A DNA stretch of 5,180 nucleotides from Microbacterium sp. (GTDB lineage: Bacteria > Actinomycetota > Actinomycetes > Actinomycetales > Microbacteriaceae). Both the position numbers and the translations under genes were made by a program. This document shows positions 1 through 5,180 of the stretch, in pieces. The number at the start of each line of letters is the position of its first letter. Position 1 is the first letter of the stretch. Below the pieces are notes generated by a model that was not told where the DNA came from, ran no database searches, and saw nothing but the letters and a program-made list of their open reading frames with translations. The stretch lies in contig JAJUIM010000157.1 in the NCBI GenBank assembly GCA_029267645.1, positions 1 to 5,180 on the forward strand, given 5' to 3'.

Positions 1-1951
1 CGTTATGAACCATGACCCGGCCGACACCCACTGGATCGGGCGCGACCGCTTCATCCTCTCGGCGGGTCACTCGTCGCTGACCCAGTACGTGCAGCTCTAT
101 CTGGGCGGCTTCGGCCTCGAGCTCGACGACCTCAAGGCGCTGCGCACGTGGGGCTCCAAGACCCCGGGTCACCCCGAGTACGGCGAGACCGACGGCGTCG
201 AGATCACGACCGGCCCGCTCGGACAGGGCCTCGCCTCGTCGGTGGGCTTCGCCTACGCGGCCCGCTACGAGCGCGGCCTGTTCGACCCCGAAGCCCCTGC
301 GGGCGAGAGCCCCTTCGACCACTTCGTCTACGTGATCGCGTCCGACGGCGACCTGCAGGAGGGCGTCACGAGCGAGGCGTCCTCGCTCGCGGGCCACCAG
401 CACCTCGGCAACCTCATCGCGATCTACGACGCGAACCAGATCTCGATCGAGGACGACACCGACGTCGCGTTCACCGAGGATGTTGCGGCGCGCTATGCGG
501 CCTACGGCTGGCAGGTGCTCGAGGTCGACTGGAAGAAGACCGGCGAGTACATCGAGGACGTGCAGGCCCTCTTCGACGCGATCGAGGCCGCGAAGGCCGA
601 GACCGACAAGCCCTCGATCATCATCCTCAAGACGATCATCGGCTGGCCCGCGCCGAAGAAGCAGAACACGGGCGGCATCCACGGATCCGCGCTCGGCGGC
701 GAAGAGCTCGCGGCCACGAAGCAGGTGCTCGGCTTCGACCCCGAGAAGACGTTCGAGGTCGCCGACGACGTCATCGCCCACACCCGCAAGCTCGCGCAGC
801 GCGCGGCCGAGGTGCGCGCCTCGTGGCAGCAGCGCTTCGACGCGTGGGCCGCTGCGAACCCCGAGCGCAAGGCGCTCCTCGACCGCCTCGAGGCGGGCGA
901 GCTTCCCGAGGGCCTCGAGAGCGCGCTGCCGACCTTCGACGCCGGCTCGTCGATCGCGACGCGCGCGGCCTCCGGCAAGGTGCTCAACGCCCTCGCGGCC
1001 AAGCTGCCCGAGCTGTGGGGCGGATCCGCCGACCTCGCCGGTTCGAACAACACGACGATCGACGGGGCCGACTCGTTCAACGTGCCCGAGCACTCGACGG
1101 GCAAGTTCACGGGATCGCCGTACGGCCGCGTGCTGCACTTCGGCATCCGCGAGCACGCCATGGGCTCGATCCTCAACGGCATCGTGCTGCACGGCAAGAC
1201 GCGCGCCTACGGCGGCACGTTCCTGCAGTTCGCCGACTACATGCGCCCCGCGGTCCGCCTCGCGGCGCTCATGAGCATCCCGAGCATCTTCGTCTGGACG
1301 CACGACTCCGTCGCGCTCGGCGAGGACGGCCCGACGCACCAGCCGATCGAGCACCTCGCGGCGCTCCGCGCGATCCCCAACCTCGCGGTCGTGCGCCCCG
1401 CCGACGCCGACGAGACGGCGTTCGCGTGGCTCGAGACGCTGCGTCGCCGCGGCGGCCCCACGGGCCTCGCGCTCACGCGCCAGGGCGTTCCGACCTACGC
1501 CCGCGGCGCGGGCGAGGCCGCGGGCGACGAGTTCGCCTCGGCCGCGCTCACCGCGAAGGGCGCCTACGTGCTGCAGGAGGCGCCGGGCGGCACGCCCGAC
1601 GTCATCCTCATCGCCACGGGCTCCGAGGTGCAGCTCGCCGTCGAGGCGCGCGAGCAGCTGAAGGGCGAGGGCGTGAACGCCCGCGTCGTGTCGGCGCCGT
1701 CGCTCGAGTGGTTCGCAGAGCAGAGCGACGAGTACCGCGAGAGCGTGCTGCCCTCGTCGGTCACGGCGCGCGTCTCCGTCGAGGCCGGCCTCGCCCTGCC
1801 GTGGCGCGGCATCGTCGGCGACCGCGGCCGCAGCGTGTCGATCGAGCACTTCGGTGCCTCGGCCGACTACAAGACGCTGTTCCAGAAGTTCGGCATCACG
1901 ACGGAGGCGGTCGTCGAGGCCGCCCGCGAGACCATCAAGGAGAACGCATGA
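1..1951 (+). CDS. tkt: Transketolase, 5'-truncated by window edge
   Basis: Thiamine-diphosphate enzyme of the non-oxidative pentose phosphate pathway, acting in the cytosol. It transfers two-carbon ketol units between xylulose 5-phosphate and ribose 5-phosphate or erythrose 4-phosphate. The reading frame is already open at the left edge. The ATG at position 5 is internal: family members have a further N-terminal stretch (roughly 45-60 residues, including an invariant active-site His) that lies outside the window. Numbering from that Met, visible family motifs are GHSS (H22), GPLGQG (70-75), the cofactor motif SDGD (113-116) with N144, H226 in GGIHGSA, the catalytic Glu E383 in GIREHAM, and H445 in GEDGPTHQP. 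The C-terminal domain is intact to the TGA at 1949-1951. With the missing part the protein would be about 700 residues, normal for the family. No frameshift is seen. The visible part has no cysteine. Its stop overlaps the tal start. Identity is essentially certain; the true start is unseen. Confidence 0.97.
   Translation, partial: VMNHDPADTHWIGRDRFILSAGHSSLTQYVQLYLGGFGLELDDLKALRTWGSKTPGHPEYGETDGVEITTGPLGQGLASSVGFAYAARYERGLFDPEAPAGESPFDHFVYVIASDGDLQEGVTSEASSLAGHQHLGNLIAIYDANQISIEDDTDVAFTEDVAARYAAYGWQVLEVDWKKTGEYIEDVQALFDAIEAAKAETDKPSIIILKTIIGWPAPKKQNTGGIHGSALGGEELAATKQVLGFDPEKTFEVADDVIAHTRKLAQRAAEVRASWQQRFDAWAAANPERKALLDRLEAGELPEGLESALPTFDAGSSIATRAASGKVLNALAAKLPELWGGSADLAGSNNTTIDGADSFNVPEHSTGKFTGSPYGRVLHFGIREHAMGSILNGIVLHGKTRAYGGTFLQFADYMRPAVRLAALMSIPSIFVWTHDSVALGEDGPTHQPIEHLAALRAIPNLAVVRPADADETAFAWLETLRRRGGPTGLALTRQGVPTYARGAGEAAGDEFASAALTAKGAYVLQEAPGGTPDVILIATGSEVQLAVEAREQLKGEGVNARVVSAPSLEWFAEQSDEYRESVLPSSVTARVSVEAGLALPWRGIVGDRGRSVSIEHFGASADYKTLFQKFGITTEAVVEAARETIKENA
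1937..1942 (+). promoter_or_regulatory. Ribosome binding site of tal
   Basis: AAGGAG lies inside the last codons of tkt, 5 nt before the ATG at 1948. It matches the anti-Shine-Dalgarno end of 16S rRNA well and fixes the tal start at the ATG that overlaps the tkt stop (ATGA). Ribosomes finishing tkt could re-initiate here, so translational coupling is likely (inference). Confidence 0.85.
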
Positions 1952-3054
1952 CCTCCCCCACCGCTCAGCTCTCGGCTGCCGGCGTCAGCATCTGGCTCGA
2001 CGACCTGTCGCGCAACCGCATCACCTCGGGCAACCTCGCGGAGCTCATCGAGAACCGCGACGTGACCGGCGTCACGACGAACCCCACGATCTTCGCCGGC
2101 GCGCTCTCGCACGGCGAGTCGTACGCCGAGGCCGTCTCGAAGCTCGCGAGCGCCAACGCCACGACCGACGACGCGATCTTCGCGATCACGACGGACGACG
2201 TGCGCGACGCGTGCGACATCTTCCGCCCCGTCTACGACCGCACGAACCACGTCGACGGCCGCGTGTCGATCGAGGTCTCCCCCGACCTCGCGCACGACAC
2301 CGTCGGCACGGTCGCGCAGGCGAAGGACCTGTGGGCTCGCGTGGATCGCGAGAACGCGCTCATCAAGATCCCCGCGACGAAGGCGGGTCTGCCCGCCATC
2401 ACCGAGGTGATCGGCGCGGGCATCAGCGTCAACGTCACGCTCATCTTCAGCCTCGAGCGCTACGCGGAGGTCATCGAGGCGTACCTCGCGGGCCTCGAGA
2501 AGGCGCGCGAGGCGGGTCACGACCTGTCGGAGATCCACTCGGTCGCCTCGTTCTTCGTGTCGCGCGTCGACACGGAGGTCGACAAGCGCCTCGCGGCGAT
2601 CGGCACCGACGAGGCCCTCGCCCTCAAGTCGAAGGCCGGCGTCGCGAACGCGCGACTCGCCTACGAGCTGTTCGAGAAGACGTTTGCCGAGCAGCGCGCG
2701 GCCGACCTCGTCGCCGCCGGCGCGAACGTGCAGCGTCCGCTCTGGGCCTCGACGGGCGTCAAGGATCCGTCGCTGCCCGACACGCTGTACGTGACGGAGC
2801 TCGTCGCGGCCGGCACCGTCAACACGATGCCCGAGAAGACGCTCGAGGCGACGTTCGACCACGGCGAGATCGCCGGCGACGCCGTCACGCCGAACTACGG
2901 CGACGCGCACGCCGTGTTCGAGCAGCTCGCCGCCGTCGGCGTCGACTTCGCCGACGTGACCCAGGTGCTCGAGGACGAGGGCGTCGAGAAGTTCATCGCC
3001 TCGTGGCACGACCTGCAGAAGACCGTCGCCGACGCCCTGGAGTCGGCCCGCTGA
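1948..3054 (+). CDS. tal: Transaldolase
   Basis: Cytosolic Schiff-base enzyme of the non-oxidative pentose phosphate pathway. It moves a dihydroxyacetone unit from sedoheptulose 7-phosphate to glyceraldehyde 3-phosphate, giving erythrose 4-phosphate and fructose 6-phosphate. The protein has 368 residues, close to the 360-373 usual for actinobacterial Tal, the longer class that includes the C. glutamicum and M. tuberculosis enzymes. Visible motifs are WLDDLSR with D18, the signature VTTNPTIF (42-49), E109 in VSIEVSP, and the Schiff-base lysine K140 in LIKIPAT (codon 2365-2367). [11 protein letters not shown] (about 198-208) and RPLWASTG are further family blocks. It has one cysteine (C89). The start is chosen by the AAGGAG at 1937 and by the N-terminus running directly into the conserved barrel start. 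It overlaps tkt by 4 nt, as expected for co-expression with its pathway partner, and is followed after 6 nt by a strong hairpin. Identity is secure; the assigned roles of D18 and E109 come from family knowledge. Confidence 0.97.
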   Translation: MTSPTAQLSAAGVSIWLDDLSRNRITSGNLAELIENRDVTGVTTNPTIFAGALSHGESYAEAVSKLASANATTDDAIFAITTDDVRDACDIFRPVYDRTNHVDGRVSIEVSPDLAHDTVGTVAQAKDLWARVDRENALIKIPATKAGLPAITEVIGAGISVNVTLIFSLERYAEVIEAYLAGLEKAREAGHDLSEIHSVASFFVSRVDTEVDKRLAAIGTDEALALKSKAGVANARLAYELFEKTFAEQRAADLVAAGANVQRPLWASTGVKDPSLPDTLYVTELVAAGTVNTMPEKTLEATFDHGEIAGDAVTPNYGDAHAVFEQLAAVGVDFADVTQVLEDEGVEKFIASWHDLQKTVADALESAR

Positions 3055-3060
3055 CCGGTC

Positions 3061-3096
3061 CGTCGGGCTTCTCGCGTTCGCGCGGGAGGCCCGACG
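3061..3096 (+). terminator. tal-zwf intergenic stem-loop (possible terminator, attenuator or mRNA-stability element)
   Basis: The left arm CGTCGGGCTTCTCGCG (3061-3076) pairs along its whole length with CGCGGGAGGCCCGACG (3081-3096) around a TTCG tetraloop (3077-3080). This gives 16 uninterrupted pairs, of which two are G-U (3069-3088 and 3072-3085). In the complementary strand those two positions become A-C mismatches, so the fold favours sense RNA. It begins 6 nt after the tal stop, where a terminator would sit. There is no T-tract after it; the next bases are CGGGTCCGG. A classic intrinsic terminator is therefore not supported. A U-less terminator of the kind proposed for actinobacteria, partial attenuation, or protection of the upstream tkt-tal mRNA are all possible. 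The structure is directly visible; the function is inferred. Confidence 0.5.
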
Positions 3097-3127
3097 CGGG
3101 TCCGGCCGCCCGACAATCGCCTCCCTG

Positions 3128-3132
3128 AAGGA
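3128..3132 (+). promoter_or_regulatory. Ribosome binding site of zwf
   Basis: AAGGA lies 4 nt before the ATG at 3137, within GAAGGAAT. The spacing is slightly short and the match is weaker than for tal or opcA, but it is the only Shine-Dalgarno-like string correctly placed. It supports the ATG as the zwf start, as does similarity to actinobacterial Zwf proteins, which have NPLRD a few residues after their start. It lies downstream of the intergenic hairpin and is not paired by it. Confidence 0.7.
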
Positions 3133-3136
3133 ATCC

Positions 3137-4684
3137 ATGCCTGTTCCCATCCAGCGCGGCGTCAATCCGCTGCGCGACAGCGACGACCGTCGCCTCAATC
3201 GCATCGCAGGCCCCAGCGCCCTCGTCATCTTCGGCGTCACCGGCGACCTGGCCCGTAAGAAGCTCCTCCCCGCCGTCTACGACCTCGCCAACCGCGGCCT
3301 GCTGCCGCCCGGATTCGCCCTCGTCGGCTTCGCCCGGCGCGAATGGGAGAACCAGGACTTCGCGCAGGTCGTGCACGACGCCGTCAAAGAGCACGCCCGC
3401 ACCGAGTTCCGCGAGGAGACCTGGCAGCAGCTCGCCCAGGGCATCCGCTTCGTGCAGGGCACGTTCGACGATCCCGAGGCGTTCGAGCGCCTGCGGTCGA
3501 CCGTCGACGAGCTCGACCGCGAGCGCGGCACGATGGGCAACCACGCCTTCTACCTGTCGATCCCGCCGAAGGCGTTCGACGTCGTCGCGCAGCAGCTGCT
3601 GAAGTCGGGCCTCGTCGACGAGACGGCCGACGGCGACCGCTGGCGTCGCGTCGTGATCGAGAAGCCCTTCGGCCACGACCTCGAGTCGGCGCGCGAGCTC
3701 AACGACTCGCTCGAAGCGGCGTTCCCGAGCGACGCGATCTTCCGCATCGACCACTACCTCGGCAAGGAGACGGTCCAGAACATCCTGGCGCTGCGCTTCG
3801 CCAACGAGCTGTACGAGCCGATCTGGAACCGCAGCCACATCGACCACGTGCAGATCACGATGGCCGAGGACATCGGCGTCGGAGGCCGCGCCGGCTACTA
3901 CGACGGCGTCGGCGCCGCGCGCGACGTCATCCAGAACCACCTGCTGCAGCTGCTCGCCCTCACGGCGATGGAGGAGCCCATCAGCCTCTCGGCCGAGCAC
4001 CTGCGCGCCGAGAAGGAGAAGGTGCTCGCGGCCGTCACGCTGCCCGAGGACCTCTCGAAGGCGACGGCTCGCGGCCAGTACGGCGGCGGCTGGCAGGGCG
4101 GCGAGCAGGTCACGGGCTTCCTCGACGAGGACGGCATGAACCCCGACTCGACGACCGAGACCTACGCGGCGATCAAGCTCGAGATCGAGACGCGCCGCTG
4201 GGCCGGCGTGCCGTTCTACGTGCGCACGGGCAAGCGCCTCGGCCGCCGCGTGACCGAGATCGCGGTCGTGTTCAAGCGGGCGCCCGAGCACCTGTTCTCG
4301 CGCGGGCAGACGTCCGACCTCAGCCAGAACGCGCTCGTGATCCGCGTGCAGCCCGACGAGGGCGTGACGATCCGCTTCGGATCCAAGGTGCCCGGCAACG
4401 GCACGCACGTGCGCGACGTCACGATGGACTTCGGCTACGGCCACGCCTTCACGGAGGCGAGCCCCGAGGCGTACGAGCGCCTGATCCTCGACGTCCTGCT
4501 CGGCGACCCGCCCCTCTTCCCCCGCCACGAGGAGGTCGAGCTGTCCTGGCGCATCCTCGATCCCATCGAGGAGTACTGGGCCTCGCTCAAGGAGCCCCTC
4601 GAACAGTACGAGCCGGGCTCCTGGGGCCCCGCTTCTGCCGATGCCCTGCTGGCGCAGGATGGCCGCGTCTGGAGGCGCCCGTGA
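3137..4684 (+). CDS. zwf: Glucose-6-phosphate 1-dehydrogenase
   Basis: First enzyme of the oxidative pentose phosphate pathway: it oxidises glucose 6-phosphate to 6-phosphogluconolactone in the cytosol and reduces NADP+. The 515-residue product matches the usual length of actinobacterial Zwf (about 510-515). An N-terminal Rossmann domain carries the dinucleotide motif GVTGDLA (33-39). R67 in GFARR aligns with the Arg that binds the 2'-phosphate of NADP+ in the human enzyme, which suggests NADP+ preference (inference). Then come K176 in EKPFG, the signature RIDHYLGKE (203-211, with D205, H206 and K210), and H268 in QNHLLQ, the expected catalytic base by comparison with H240 of the Leuconostoc mesenteroides enzyme. 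The C-terminal domain, with RWAGVPFYVRTGKRL and PEAYERLILD, is complete and ends in WRRP. There are no cysteines. It is separated from tal by 82 nt containing a hairpin and overlaps opcA by 4 nt. Very secure. Confidence 0.98.
   Translation: MPVPIQRGVNPLRDSDDRRLNRIAGPSALVIFGVTGDLARKKLLPAVYDLANRGLLPPGFALVGFARREWENQDFAQVVHDAVKEHARTEFREETWQQLAQGIRFVQGTFDDPEAFERLRSTVDELDRERGTMGNHAFYLSIPPKAFDVVAQQLLKSGLVDETADGDRWRRVVIEKPFGHDLESARELNDSLEAAFPSDAIFRIDHYLGKETVQNILALRFANELYEPIWNRSHIDHVQITMAEDIGVGGRAGYYDGVGAARDVIQNHLLQLLALTAMEEPISLSAEHLRAEKEKVLAAVTLPEDLSKATARGQYGGGWQGGEQVTGFLDEDGMNPDSTTETYAAIKLEIETRRWAGVPFYVRTGKRLGRRVTEIAVVFKRAPEHLFSRGQTSDLSQNALVIRVQPDEGVTIRFGSKVPGNGTHVRDVTMDFGYGHAFTEASPEAYERLILDVLLGDPPLFPRHEEVELSWRILDPIEEYWASLKEPLEQYEPGSWGPASADALLAQDGRVWRRP
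4671..4675 (+). promoter_or_regulatory. Ribosome binding site of opcA
   Basis: GGAGG sits inside the last codons of zwf, 5 nt before the GTG at 4681. This strong Shine-Dalgarno decides in favour of the GTG start that overlaps the zwf stop (GTGA). It points to coupled translation of zwf and opcA. Confidence 0.85.
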
Positions 4685-5180
4685 TCATCGACCTCAACGA
4701 GACGACCGTCAGCACGGTCGCCAAGCGCCTCGTCTCGGTGCGCGAGGAGGGCGGCGCCGTCGCCCTGGGCCGCGTGCTGACGCTCATCATCAAGAGCGAC
4801 CACCGCCCCGTCGAGGAGGCCATCGAGGCCGCGAACGACGCCTCGCGCGAGCACCCGATGCGCGTCATCGTGCTCGTCACCCACCCCGACGACGCCCCGC
4901 GCCTCGACGCCCAGATCCGCGTGGGCGGCGACGCCGGCGCGAGCGAGGTCGTCATCCTCCGCGCCCACGGCGAGGCCGCGAGCAACCCCGAGTCGCTCGT
5001 GACGGGCTTGCTGCTGCCCGACGCCCCCGTCGTCGTGTGGTGGCCCGAGACGCCGCCCGAGGCGCCCGCGCTGGATCCCCTCGGCCGCATCGCGCAGCGC
5101 CGCATCACCGACGCGTCGACCTCGCCCGCGGCGGCAGAGCGCCTGCAGCGCCTCGACGAGACCTACCGCCCCGGCGACAC
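4681..5180 (+). CDS. opcA: Glucose-6-phosphate dehydrogenase assembly protein OpcA, 3'-truncated by window edge
   Basis: OpcA is a soluble protein required for full G6PDH activity or oligomer assembly; it is encoded next to zwf in actinobacteria and cyanobacteria. The first 166 codons are visible and the frame is open to the right edge; family members are about 300 residues, so roughly half is missing. The N-terminus MIIDLNETT, GRVLTLII (30-37), EAANDASREHP (49-59), DAQIRVGGDAGASEVV (76-91) and the hallmark LLPDAPVVVWWPE (111-123), followed by DPLGRIAQRRITDA (132-145), agree with remembered actinobacterial OpcA. No signal peptide or membrane segment is seen. The visible part has no cysteine. 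The GTG start (read as Met) is supported by GGAGG at 4671 and by the conserved N-terminus. The 4-nt overlap with zwf suggests coupled production with its partner enzyme. The C-terminal domain cannot be judged. Confidence 0.94.
   Translation, partial: MIIDLNETTVSTVAKRLVSVREEGGAVALGRVLTLIIKSDHRPVEEAIEAANDASREHPMRVIVLVTHPDDAPRLDAQIRVGGDAGASEVVILRAHGEAASNPESLVTGLLLPDAPVVVWWPETPPEAPALDPLGRIAQRRITDASTSPAAAERLQRLDETYRPGD

Noticed and set aside
5..7. ATG at position 5 as the start of transketolase
   Set aside because: Family members continue upstream with conserved sequence, the frame is open to the edge, and only 4 bases precede the ATG, so no ribosome site can be seen.
148..1947. The tal reading frame stays open for about 1.8 kb upstream across tkt, giving a 968-codon frame
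   Set aside because: The translation before 1948 is rich in Arg, Pro and Gly with no recognisable domain, while the overlapping frame gives a perfect transketolase. It reflects scarcity of stop codons in GC-rich DNA, not a fusion.
3084..3089. GGGAGG in the right arm of the hairpin as a ribosome binding site
   Set aside because: No ATG, GTG or TTG follows at a usable distance, it is buried in the stem, and zwf has its own AAGGA at 3128.
3112..3117. GACAAT as a -10 box for a zwf promoter
   Set aside because: It resembles a -10 element only weakly and the region 16-18 nt upstream (around GCCCGA) has no -35 likeness. The match is no better than chance.
1867..3240. 457-codon open frame on the minus strand across tal
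   Set aside because: Low-complexity Arg/Val/Asp/Leu-rich product antisense to a clear tal gene, spanning the intergenic hairpin; a typical antisense shadow of GC-rich coding sequence.
2993..4528. 511-codon open frame on the minus strand across zwf
   Set aside because: Same character as the antisense frame over tal: no recognisable motif and fully explained by codon bias of zwf.
4435..5108. Two overlapping minus-strand open frames of 177 and 173 codons at the zwf-opcA junction
   Set aside because: They lie opposite conserved zwf and opcA coding sequence, overlap each other in different frames, and show no family motif.

Overview
This window is a fragment of a bacterial chromosome carrying the pentose phosphate pathway operon of a high-GC actinobacterium. 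Four genes run in the same direction: tkt (transketolase, 5' end cut by the window edge), tal (transaldolase), zwf (glucose-6-phosphate 1-dehydrogenase) and opcA (G6PDH assembly protein, 3' end cut by the window edge). The evidence for an actinobacterium is the order tkt-tal-zwf-opcA, the very strong preference for G or C at the third codon position, TGA as all three visible stop codons, and close protein resemblance from memory to Mycobacterium tuberculosis Tkt, Tal, Zwf2 and OpcA. The flavour of the proteins is suggestive of the Microbacteriaceae, but that family assignment is only an impression.

Layout: 1-1951 holds the C-terminal ~650 residues of Tkt. 1948-3054 holds complete Tal, overlapping tkt by 4 nt (ATGA). 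3055-3136 is the only intergenic gap, 82 nt, and contains a perfect 16-bp stem-loop starting 6 nt after the tal stop. 3137-4684 holds complete Zwf. 4681-5180 holds the first 166 codons of OpcA, starting at GTG and overlapping zwf by 4 nt (GTGA). There is no other gene-free stretch and no sign of mobile elements, CRISPR, tRNA or rRNA.

The genes work together as one pathway. Zwf commits glucose 6-phosphate to the oxidative branch with production of reduced cofactor, and OpcA is needed for Zwf assembly or activity in actinobacteria. Tkt and Tal interconvert sugar phosphates in the non-oxidative branch and reconnect it to glycolysis. The gene for 6-phosphogluconolactonase (pgl/devB) commonly follows opcA in this operon and would be expected just beyond the right edge; this cannot be seen here.

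I do not see a previously undescribed system. The points most worth a second look are the tal-zwf hairpin, whose G-U pairs favour folding in the sense RNA, the resulting division of the operon into two translationally overlapping gene pairs, and the near-absence of cysteine from the encoded proteins (one Cys in about 1,697 visible residues).
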